64,000 bases of DNA from Liolophura sinensis (Eukaryota > Mollusca > Polyplacophora > Chitonida > Chitonidae), in contig NC_088295.1 in NCBI RefSeq assembly GCF_032854445.1, forward strand, positions 27,389,385 through 27,453,384, written 5' to 3'. Below are positions 31,239 through 43,000 of this stretch, piece by piece. Numbering within the stretch: position 1 is the first letter of the stretch; each line of letters starts with the position of its first letter. The position numbers were made by a program, and so were the translations under genes. A model generated the notes under the pieces. The model did not search any database. It had not been told where the DNA came from and saw only the letters and a list, made by a program, of their open reading frames with translations.

Positions 31239-32268
31239 TCAAATGTCATTTTCAACTGACAGTGTGTGAATCATAATGCTATGTGAAAACCGTGCTTGAA
31301 CAATCCCTAATATCATTATCACTTGAAATTATATCAAAAATATCAAACATTCGATCAGTGAAAGAAAACGTATTTTTTGATGCATAGAACACACCTTGGA
31401 ATAATAGGACTGTACCTGTATTATAACCACGATCACACGGACGTATGCCTTCTAGGGTCTTGGCCCTAAGAGTTATCCCCCCTGAATATATAGTACCACT
31501 CATTTGAAACATAACAGGCCACGTTTCAGCTAGCAGTATTATACTTTTCCTACAATAACATCATGCAACACATTCCCTAGCCTGTACAACTGAGCAAAAC
31601 ACAATGTCCATATCATAAAAAGACTTGGAGGAAAATGTGCACACCTCACAAATCTCCTAAAACAGAAACATCCGAACAGTGTTCATGGATTAACCAGTTA
31701 ACTCCAACAAAACAGAAATTGTACTACAAATTTCACACACTTCACAATCATAAATGGAACATGACATTAAAGGGCAACAGAAAGCCAAATGCAATAAAGC
31801 AGTAATGGGAAGAGAGGGGAGAGCTTCTTATTTTGTATAAATATTTGAAAGTATTTTAAAAATGATGAGAATTTGTAACTAAAGAGAAAATTGGGACCAT
31901 TTTCATTTCTTAGTGTTTTTTTTCAAATGCTTGTCAGTAAATACATTTACTTCATAAAGCAACAGCACTTCACAGGCTGCAGACAATGGATGTATTCATA
32001 CAACATGTCATGTATCCTCTTTACTGTATATGAGCACAACTATACAGAAACGTGCCATGTTACAGTTCATTATTGCGGAGAGAGAGGTTTTCTAAAAGCT
32101 TAGATAAGTCCTACATAAAAGAAATGCCATGCAAAAACAAAAAAACAAAAAGTAATATCTTAAGCAAATATATGTAAACTTTTCCTTTAATCCATCACCA
32201 TTTTACTAGGATTCTGCGCAGTGGGATTAGAGTGTTTTATGCCACACTACATACTGATCTGGTCACAC

Positions 32269-32300
32269 TCCCCCCCCCACCCCCCGCCCCCCCTCCACTT
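32269..32300. repeat. C-rich homopolymer-like tract
   Basis: A run made almost entirely of C (CTCCCCCCCCCACCCCCCGC and on), a G-quadruplex-capable stretch on the minus strand. It is prone to assembly error. Confidence 0.8.
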
Positions 32301-33235
32301 TTTGCCACACTGTCACTTAAGTCAACAAAACGACAAACCCACGGTGCAAAAATCCAATGTGGGTTGTTTTGTTGTCCTGCTGAGTAGAAACCCTGCTCAT
32401 GCACCCTTGAATCAGCAGGCTCATTTGACACTGTGCAAATGGAATTACAAGTATCCCAATTAAAGCGGAATAACAGAGGTATCACATTTTAGAAATCAAG
32501 AAATAATCACGTTACTCAAGTGCACAGCTAACTTGATGTAAAAATATTATTACTGGTAGACTATAATGTGTAACTGTATCATTGTAACCAAATGCGGTAT
32601 CCAAGTGGCATCCATCTTGAGAAGTTGCTACATGTATGACAGGTTATCACTTAACGATATCAAGCAGTGTATAAATGTGATGTATGTTAGGCCATGGGAT
32701 TAGACAGCTGAAGCCAATACACTGTACTAACACCAGACAGACAGACAAACAGACTGGCACAAAACAAGGGGCCAGCTTGTAAACCTTACCCTGGGTTATC
32801 TACAACACAGTGAACACGTTGCTATCTCCCGGCCGGCCGTGACACGCCTGACAGCTTGAGTCTTCAGGCTGCGACGTGGGCGGGGGACTACAACGGAACC
32901 ACCAAACACTCCACAGTCAATCATCTGTTCAGCATCACCCACTCATACACACGTCACTCTCGCTCAACAGAAACATTCGCAGTTTACATGTATATTCAGC
33001 TACCTTAGATCCTTGCCATACATCTATATCTAAGTTCTGAACAAAAATCGAAATCATCATAATAGTTCTGCTTTAACACTGATTATGTCGCCTAAGTCCT
33101 GACCATTCCTGGATAACCCATACAGTAACACAAAAACTTCCCTCCACTACCACTGCTCGTGGGACCTTGGCAACAATGAGATCATTTGTGCAGAAGAACA
33201 CGTCTTCCACAATTAATATGCATGTAGTCCGAAAG

Positions 33236-33395
33236 CCTGTATGTCACAGGTGGGAAAGTTGTAACCAGCCAAAGGTTAGTGGTTTACCCTCAGCATTCTG
33301 GTTTGCTTTATTTGAAAGCTTGACCAAATAATATAAGTGAAAATGCTTTATTATGGTATGAAACAACAATCAAATAATTAAATAAACCAAATCCA
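33236..33395 (+). mobile_element. SINE-like repeat, second family
   Basis: CTGTATGTCACAGGTGGG, GTTAGTGGTTTACCCTCAGC and AAGTGAAAATGCTTTATTAT, ending AACAATCAAATAATTAAATA. It matches the copy at 27318-27485 in order and spacing. Confidence 0.6.
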
Positions 33396-33906
33396 TGAAC
33401 TACATGTAGTTCTAATTAATTCCTACCCATCCAACCAGTGGTTACAATGTTTCCATGTCGTTACAATGAGCTACTGTCCAAGTTCTATTAAGACACATCC
33501 CAGGCATATTCACACACTGTTTGGACATATCAGCCTTAGTGTCCCAATCTCTTCCCACAAAAAACATAAAATACAATCTGGGAATGGTTTAAATTTGGCA
33601 CCATTACAGACGTGAATGGACAGGAGAATTTGAGAGAGGACATTTGACACTGACAAGTGAAAGATAGTTGACGACACACAACACCTGCATGTGTGTATCT
33701 TTGAAGGCATATGTATAAAAGAAACCTGTTCACATTTTCTGCTAAGTGCATATAGTGCAAGAAAGCATCTAGAAAGTCAGTGATACATTCAAGACACTTT
33801 CTACTGTGTAATATAAAAACAATGTCAGATTCCTGACATACGAAGTGCTGACTGTTGAGCTAACTACATATACTTCAAAAACCAGTGCCATGCATTCATT
33901 CAATAC

Positions 33907-36900
33907 TTACTTCGAAACTTTAAAAAGCTTTTTGGACTTTTGTAACCAGCTGTAGTCGAGAAATTTGCCCTTAGATTTGCCCTTGTCATCGGTGGATTGT
34001 GGGGATAGTCCACCCTCATCACTGTGGGTAGACGGAGACTTAGGGGGCATGCCCTGAGGGCAGTCACTGGGCAGTTTGACAGGGTCGCTCTTCCTGAAGT
34101 CCACTCTGTCATGATCCTGGTCTTTACTCAGGTGTAGGCTAATGCCTAAGTCAAAGGACATTGCCTGCTGACATAGCGTCCCGATGGTCCCCCTCAGTCC
34201 TTTACCCCCAGACTGTGCCGGCTTCTCAGCCGACTTGGGCAAGGGAGGTAACTTTTGAGCACTGGATTTCTTCCCTCCCTGGCCGCCCTTTGAGAAAAGA
34301 CTCCTCTTGAAGCGAGGCGAAGTTGGACTCTTGCTCCTTCCCGGAGTCTCTGGTTCTGGAGTCACTGGAGTCACTATATTTTTCTCAAGCACTTCAATAT
34401 CAGAAATACTTTTTTCTTCAAATTTCACACGAGTTCCTTCCATTTCTCTAGTCTGTTCAGTTACTCTCGTCCTGTCAAGGGAAGGTATAGGCGAGGAGTC
34501 TACAGATGACAAGTCCTCCATGATGGCACTGATGCGCTCCTCAGGAATAACACTGGCCACCGAAGACCCTGTATGCGGATAGGGGTAGGGATGACCTGCT
34601 AAACTGGGATAGGGGTGTGTAGTTAGTACGCTGGATGGCAGTGAACATGTTACGCTTATAGCTGAATCTGGCTTATAGGGGATAGGCTGACTCAATCCAA
34701 CAAAGCGTCCCCGTGTGGGGGGTTGTGATCGGGGGGAGGTCGGTGATGTAGACCCCATGCCATGTTTATCATACACACTAACCATGTCCGTCCCAGGCTG
34801 GCTGGGGCTGGTAAGACGAGGGTGGACCGCCCGTGACACAGGCGGGGACCGACTTGAGCTCGCACTGCGCGTCTTCTGCACGAGCCTGGCGCGGCTGCGG
34901 GATGGGGACGTGGGGACGCCCATCCTCTCCGGTGAGCTGCGGGAACTTCCCGCGCTGAAGGCTTCTGTCAGAGACTTCACTTGACCGTCATTGGTCAGGT
35001 CTTTCAGCGGGGAGAGGGAGCGATTGTGATCGGGTTCTGTTGTTGTGGACAGTTTTCTGACTATGTGCTGGACAAACTCGCAGTTAGATCGCGGAGAATC
35101 ACTCCTGATGACACTGCTGGAGCCAGAACGTGGGCTGCTGTCCTTGGATCCATGTCTGCGTTCTGGTGTTGTCTCACGCGACAGCCGATGCACCATGGTC
35201 TGCACATAACTGACCTCTGACACATTCTCTTTGTTCTGACTCCTTGTGCTGCTTGTGTTCTCCTCTGACTGGGTCCGTTGTGTCATCGCCTCCAGACGAT
35301 GCACATGACCACGTGGAGAGAGTGCTCTCCCTTTGGATTTCTGACTTTCCTGCAGCAGCTCGGAGGCGGGTTTGAGTTTACGTATGGGTGACACATGTGA
35401 TACTATTGTAGGACTGGGGCTTTTCCTCAGCCCAATTATCCCATGTGCTGACTCAGCTGTAGACTGTTTTTCAAACTTTGAAATCATATCACTGATTGGC
35501 TTGTGTCCTTCTGTTGATCTTCCCCCATCCGGGCTGAGGTCTGGGTGAGAGGGGGAGGTACGGGGGAAACCATCGGGGGCGCTCCTACAAGAGGCCTCTA
35601 ATTCCTCTGACTGCTTTAACAGCTCCATGCTGGCCAGAGGAATCTGTAAGTTAGGATCTGATGTTACGTACAAACTTCTCCGACCATTCTGCTGTTCTTC
35701 TAGTGTTTGCTCCTGCTTTGCCATGCGATGTCGGCTGTTTCTGGGGGGTGTGGCTGGTAACCTGGCTAGGTCGGAAGTGGTGTGTTTCTGCTGACTGAGC
35801 TTTTCCTCGGCCCGGAGGCGCCTGGTTTGTCGTGAGCGTATTACAGGACTGGGTGGTAATCCCGTCACAGGTTCTTCAGTCCTACCCCCAGAATCTGGGA
35901 GATATAATACATCATTAGAGTCTTCCTCTACAGCAGAGGTCTTCTCCAGTCGTGGCTTCTCGCTTCCTTTGGCCACTTTTTTATAATCTGGAATCACAAG
36001 TTTTGGAAGTTTGGGCTCTCGCTTTAGCCACTCAGACAGTTTCTCTCCCCTTGGGAGGTTAGAATGGAGTTGAGATGAGCTATAGATGACATGGTGTGAG
36101 ACAGCAACAGGGGAGTGGGTATCTTGAGCAGCTGAACTACTGTCCATCTTCAGCCTTGCAGACTGAGCAAACAGCCTAGACGTGCTGTCTTGCCGCAGCT
36201 TGGCAGGTTTTGTCAGTACCACAGTCTTTGGACGGTCAGGATTTTCTTGAGGCCCTACTCCTGATGTTGTTGATTGAGCAACAGAGGCCAATGGCTGCAC
36301 AGCTTGGGAAGATGTTGATGGACACTGCACAGTCTCTGATGGTCGATGTAAAATCTGTTTAGATTCCACTGAAGGGGAACGTACGGCTGAAGTTACTGCC
36401 TCCTGTACGATAGATATACCTGCTTTTACAGGTACATGTACTTGATTGTCAGATTGCTCAGGTGATGTTTGATCCCTTGAAACCCAAGAGTCACCGGTAA
36501 CACTTTGTTCAAATGTAATGTCCGTCACAGGTGATGTCACATCTGTATCACTTCGTTCAGGTAAACCTACAGCTGTGATTGTCTCTTCAGGTAGTCTCAC
36601 ACTTGTCACACCTGGATCATGTGATATAACCCCTGTAAGGTCTTCCTCGTGAACAATCATACCAGTGTCCAGCTGATCAGGTAACATCACACCTGAGTCC
36701 CTCTCTGTTTTTGTATCACTCTCAGGATCTGCGGTGAAAAACACAGCAGACTCAGTGTGTTCAGGTAACACTTTTAAAGAGTCCTGTTTCTCGTGTTTGG
36801 ATTTGGCTGCAGGAACAGGCTGTAGTTTGAGCACAGGTAAACTGTCGCTGTCTTGACCATCTGCAGGTGTACCACATTGGTCAGGGGGTAACATTTCCAC

Positions 36901-37064
36901 AGATTCAGATGCAGGCAGGGAGGCCACAAATGGGTCGTCACTCATACTGCCTGTGTCACCAGATTTAGCTGAACTTAACTCCGTGGAATCAGCCGATGTT
37001 GTACTGCTTCTGGCGCGTCCTTCATATGGAAAAAACACATCCAAAGTATGCTCCCTGGAGGTAT
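33907..37064 (-). CDS. Scaffold gene exon 10: large Ser/Pro-rich disordered exon
   Basis: A single open frame of 3,158 nt after acceptor GATTTCAG. About 1,050 residues rich in Ser, Pro, Thr and Arg, with many SP and RSxSP-type sites that suggest phosphorylation. It ends FLDYSWLQKSKKLFKVSK, a basic tryptophan motif like the two in exon 1. The stop codon TAA overlaps a consensus donor (GTAAGT at 33910-33905), so the exon may be spliced to a downstream UTR exon. Confidence 0.9.
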
Positions 37065-40000
37065 CTGAAATCAAGAAGATTTCATCACAAGTACTACATA
37101 CCCTTTTTATACAGATGTCACTCACCTGAATTTGAAGAGTTCCTTATGCAAAGAGAATATAGTAGGGTTAAATTAGTTTTCAACTTATTTGAATGCATTT
37201 GAATGCAAATGGATACAAGTCCAACAACCACATAACCACAAATAAATTTTGTGATGCCTTAAATAAGCGATGGAACTGCAAAACCTCTTTATGGGAAGAG
37301 AGGCGTCACTAGCAAAGATTGCTGAAGTGCTGGCCACTATCATATTAACTCAGCGACAATGACTAGTTATTGAGGCATGAAACCTCACCTATAAAAGCAT
37401 GCAGTATATAGATTATGTGAGGACAAAATTTTTCTAGGCAAGAAAAATTAAAAAAAAAAAAAACACTATGGGGCCTATCAGACTTTGGGAGTTGCAGATG
37501 TTGAGATATCTTTAATGAAGTCCATGTTTTTCAGCTAAAAGAGTTTGGCGAAGATGCCTACTGCAATTAATTAGTCCAGGATTTAAAAATTACTTTCAAA
37601 CTGATTTTAAAAATACATAGCCTTCCTGGGCATTCCAACAAAGTTTATAAAATTAAAATTTGTCTTAAAGCTTGGTCTTCAACCAGTTTATGCCACTGTA
37701 ACTCCAAAACTTATCATAAGCCATAATACTGATGTCCCACCTAACCACTTTTTACTCCTGAAAACACACTTTTTAAATAGGAGAGTGACCTTAAAGGAGG
37801 TAATTCAGTGCTGTTCTGTTAAATCTTAATAGTGGCCATGCTATAATACAAAATTAACAGATTTTTGTCTGTACGGTCTTAACTGCTGGTACACTTTTGA
37901 ACAACTGGACCCTGGGCAATAAAACACCGACCAAATAAATGATAGGAATAACCACCTGTACTTATAAAACAGACTCCATTTGAATATCATGTATTTTACC
38001 CATCCAATTACTGACCTCCTTCTGCAGGACTTTTGGGTGACCTTTCCCCTTCAACCTCTTTTGTTTCATACTGTAAAGACTCCTTCAAACTTGAAAAGTG
38101 ATGTTCTGAGGGTTTAGGGCTTGAATCATCAGTGTCCACCTGGAGAAAGAAAACACTGAAATTTAAATATGATTCACACAATGCAGCAGCTTAAATGTTG
38201 TTGCACCTGGACTTGAGAAATTCCGGATGTCTACTGCTGAAGATGCTGTGATGACATTTCAAGGTTCAGGATAAAGCATTGAAAACTAGAGTTATTAAAC
38301 GAGATTTCTGATCTCAGGGAGAGATAATCTCATGCAAACGACAGACATGTATATTTAATAAATCGTCAAAAATTTCCCCAAATTTTCCATGCAATTTTCT
38401 CCCCCAAAACAAATGAAAAAAACATAAAAGCTTTCCAGAGTAAAAAAATCAAGCACTCAACATCTGTTTCTTGTATCCAGAAACTATCTAAACATATTTT
38501 CTGAAACTATTCTGATACCTTTCCTCTGGGTGAGACCTTGATCAGAAATAAAGTGTATTGCTACCAGACCGTACATCTCTCATGCCAGGTCAGAGATTTT
38601 AGCAAAATTCAAAGTGACTGGATTTTTTTTACACCTTTCTTTTCTGTACAATGTATAAAGCAGGAGATAAAAGCTTTGAGGTGTTACTCAAGCCCTATCC
38701 CCACAACCTTAAAGCTTTTAAGCCAAAGCAAGCATCAGAATTTCTGCTCTGTTGGGTAGTAAATAAATCGATCAAAAGCACTACATTATGGGTATAGATA
38801 ACGGGGATTGTACATTTCATGAGGATGAACTATAAACACCTGGAAAGGAAGTCTAAACTTAACGCACCTTCTGTTTAGCCCTTTACCCTCAGCAAGGTGT
38901 TTATTTCCCTTCAGATTTGGTGTACTTGGAAAAGACCAATTCACAATTTCACTAATAATAATCCTCTATGAAAAAGAAGGCTACCTTTTCATCTGGATCA
39001 AGGTCACTGTATGTACTGGAGCGATTCAGCGAACGTTGTTTGGACTCCTTGTAGTGGGTGAGCTCTGTCTCTCGCCGTGTAATGTCAACTTGTAACAGCA
39101 AGTTTGTTACTTCCTGTAACAGCAACTGTCTCTTCAGATCCATTATCTCCTTGTTTCTCTCAAGGTGACTCAATCGTAAGTTGTTCATCTGCAGATAAAA
39201 CCAAATCATTTGTGGTGAATAAGCATATCTCAGAAATGAAACCTCAAATGTTTTGTTTCTTCTGGATATAATCATACAAGCACATGTATTTATAGAAATT
39301 CTTACTGACAACTGTTTTAAGTCAATTATGTATTTGACTGAAGTTTAATGCCAGTAATAATTCACTTCTAGGACAGTGGTAAGGCTGTGGACAGAGGAGA
39401 AAGCAACTGCCCTTCAGTTTGGAGCTGACAAACCTGTGGACTTAAGTCACAGTTGAATGGAGAGCTGGGATCTGATGGGTGAAAAGGCTAATCAGCTACA
39501 AGAAGTCACACTTTAATTAGAATGAAAACAATAAGGTGGTGAGGTAGCGCCTCAGAAAATGGGTAATGGCAAGTTTTGTAGTAAATGGTGTTAGCTAGTT
39601 GAAGGTTTAGCTTTAGGACAAATTATAATTTTGTAAAATGATTTGGAAAGCCCAGGAGAAATGCTATGTAGGTCTATTTCTTTAAACTATTCGGAGGTAG
39701 TTTAAAAATCCAGGCCATAATTAAATACAACAGACAGCTTGGGCGAACTTCCATCAAATACGTATATTCTTTCTAAGTTTAAAAACATTGCCTTCATTTA
39801 AGATCTCTTAACATTTCTGCTATTCCCAAAGGCTGATATCATGTTTCTTTTACATTCTGTTGTCACTGTTGGGGCATAGCCTGCATACTGAATGCTTTAA
39901 CAGACGTAGTTTCACGCCTCAAAAACTAATCTGGCGTTATGTCATAGTTGTTGTCGTGTAACAAGGGAGGCAATTCAAAGCAGGCCTATTAAACACCTCT

Positions 40001-43000
40001 AACATTTATTACTCACAAAAATCTGGTGCATGTATAAAGAAAAAGACTTACTTGCACTTGCAGTTGCATTGCATGGCTGTACAGTTTTTCAAAATCATGC
40101 ATCATGGAAGAACGTTTGGAGGCTTCTTCTGCAAATGTAACATCAGAAATATAACTAATCACTTTTGTTCAAAAATACATATACAAGCTTCAATTACTAA
40201 TTCCACTGAAATTCTTCTTAACATTTTTGCACACATTAATTTTTTTACATATTCATTGTTATTCAGAAAATGTGCTTTCTCATTTTAGCAGCTGCTCATT
40301 TCAACAAGGACAAAAAGTATCTTCAGAAATAAAATGAGGAATTCTTCTCTCAGCAAGTTACACTTACTTGACAAAAGAAAATACAGAGTACCTGTTTGTT
40401 ACCTGAATAAAGCACTCACCTGTATGGGAGACTTTAGACAACATGGATTTCATCTGATCCACTAACTCCATAAGCTGATCGCCTACAGCTTCCTCTCCCT
40501 CTATACTCTGAAATTTACAGATCTGTTCAGCGAGAAGGAAAAAAAGAAAAAAGACAAAGACCCAGTCAGCGTGAGAAGCAGACAGTGAAGCAGCAACATG
40601 CAGCCAGAGGGAAAACAAAAGGGAGATAATCCTACATCACAGGTTTGGAAGCTTGTATTGCTCTTCTTGGCTCATCTTGGTTTCTCACATTTCACTTGTT
40701 AAAGCCAATAAATAAGACAGATGAAATGGTATCTGGGACTGGTAATTAAAATCTATCATGTATTAAAAAAAAAATGATAAATGTTGATATGATTTTATGA
40801 AATACTTGTACTGAATGAAGAAACACTTCTTCTTGTTTGCATCACTGTTTGTTTATATCCATGAGATATCTTGGCAAACCTTTAAATCTGAACCTGTGAT
40901 ACAATTAATACTTTCCATGTTTTAGCAAATATGAAAGTTAAACACCTTATTATTAATATTTGGTGTTGTATTTCCTCTTTAATAGTTATTACACCATATA
41001 AAAGACTGTCAAGGTCAAGGGAAAGCATGGCTAGTGCACTGATTAACACTGGGGGATATTAAAATTTACAAAATAAAAACTAAACCCATTCTCAAGGGGG
41101 TAGCTTTCTAACAGGAACCCTTTTCTTTCAATTAACAACACCAATGCCTTATTTTCAGGTATAAATGAATGGTAAATCCATAACAATTCAAGAATGGCAG
41201 TTTTGTATGATACAGTTTGTTAGTGTATGTTAAGGTGAAAACTCCAAGCCACCTGATGAAAATGCATTTTTCAGGCAAAGGGTTAGGGACAGGAGAGACA
41301 AGACAGGCATGCGAACATAAAGGAGAGTATAACTTTTCATTGGTTGATTCAAAAATACACACAAAGCAAGCCACCAATGAGGGAAAAAAAACCCATAAAT
41401 GAACACAATGTAAATCCATCATTCAAAAAAGAAAAAACATGCATCAACAGTGAAAAAGAAACATATTGAAGTTCAATTTGAACTTATTTTTCTCAGATGT
41501 AAAACACGGAAAACTGTGTTAAGACAGCTGTACTCAACTCAATATGGACTCTACAGAACAGAACTGAAAAAATTGTTTTCAATCAACCAATGAAAACAAA
41601 ACAAGTGAATCTTCAAAGCACATTTGTAAAACAGAACTTCTGTATCTCATTGATCAGAAATTTATCACAAATATGACAAGAAAAAAGTGTTTCTACAGAA
41701 CTATCAAAAACTAAAATTTACACAATGCCTACACAAAACAATATGAAAATAACAGCTACAAGTACTTAACAAATTTTGCTTGCATGCCAACAGAAACATT
41801 GCTTATAAGATCTCCTCTATTAACACGTTAGAAGTTTCTAAAATACAACAAAGCTTGCCAAATATGTAATTGTAAACAGAAACTGAAATACATTTGGGTG
41901 TTTCTAAAAAGGTTGCATCATTTCCTTATCTTTATTTGCAACAGAATAAATGAGCCCTTTAGAAAAGGATTGTCATCTCCCCTTAAACAGGAACTCTTTT
42001 GATTATCCCATTAAAATGCGGGCATGACCCTCACTGGCTCGCAGAAATGGGCAGTAACTCAAACTGTTGTAATCTGTGATGGGTTCATGCCATAAAACTG
42101 CAGTCATTTAGACTACTTACAGGAAGTTTTCAGAATTCATCTGGGAGGAGCTAGGGGAGATAACCACCCTTTTGGAATCCAGCCTCCATGTAGGTTTAAC
42201 ATTCCTGCAGCCTATATCTGTGATGGGTTCATGCCATAAAACTGCAGTCATTTAGACAGCTTACAGGAAGTTTTCAGAATTCATCTGGGAGGAGCTAGGG
42301 GAGATAACCACCCTTTTGGAATCCAGCCTCCATGTAGGTTTAACATTCCTGCAGCCTATATCTGTGATGGGTTCATGCCATAAAACTGCAGTCATTTAGA
42401 CTACTTACAGGAAGTTTTCAGAATTCATCTGGGAGGAGCTAGGGGAGATAACCACCCTTTTGGAATCCAGCCTCCATGTAGGTTTAACATTCCTGCAGCC
42501 TATATCTGTGATGGGTTCATGCCATAAAACTGCAGTCATTTAGACTACTTACAGGAGGTTTTCAGAATTCATCTGGGAGGAGCTAGGGGAGATAACCACC
42601 CTTTTGGAATCCAGCCTCCATGTAGGTTTAACATTCCTGCAGCCTATATCTGTGATGGGTTCATGCCATAAAACTGCAGTCATTTAGACTACTTACAGGA
42701 AGTTTTCAGAATTCATCTGGGAGGAGCTAGGGGAGATAACCACCCTTTTGGAATCCAGCCTCCATGTAGGTTTAACATTCCTGCAGCCTATATCTGTGAT
42801 GGGTTCATGCCATAAAACTGCAGTCATTTAGACTACTTACAGGAGGTTTTCAGAATTCATCTGGGAGGAGCTAGGGGAGATAACCACCCTTTTGGAATCC
42901 AGCCTCCATGTAGGTTTAACATTCCTGCAGCCTATATCTGTGATGGGTTCATGCCATAAAACTGCAGTCATTTAGACTACTTACAGGAGGTTTTCAGAAT

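Larger units (their letters stand above)
26841..33906. other. Intergenic or UTR space between convergent genes
   Basis: No reading frame here has cadherin-like or scaffold-like sequence, consistent splice sites or unusual length. Identified contents are four SINE-type copies and simple sequence. The stretch from about 30925 downward may be a 3' UTR exon of the minus-strand gene, since a strong acceptor (pyrimidine tract TATTTTTTTTATTTTCAG on the minus strand) ends at 30926. Blocks 28000-31000 and 31260-33200 otherwise show nothing recognisable except a C-rich tract. Confidence 0.5.
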
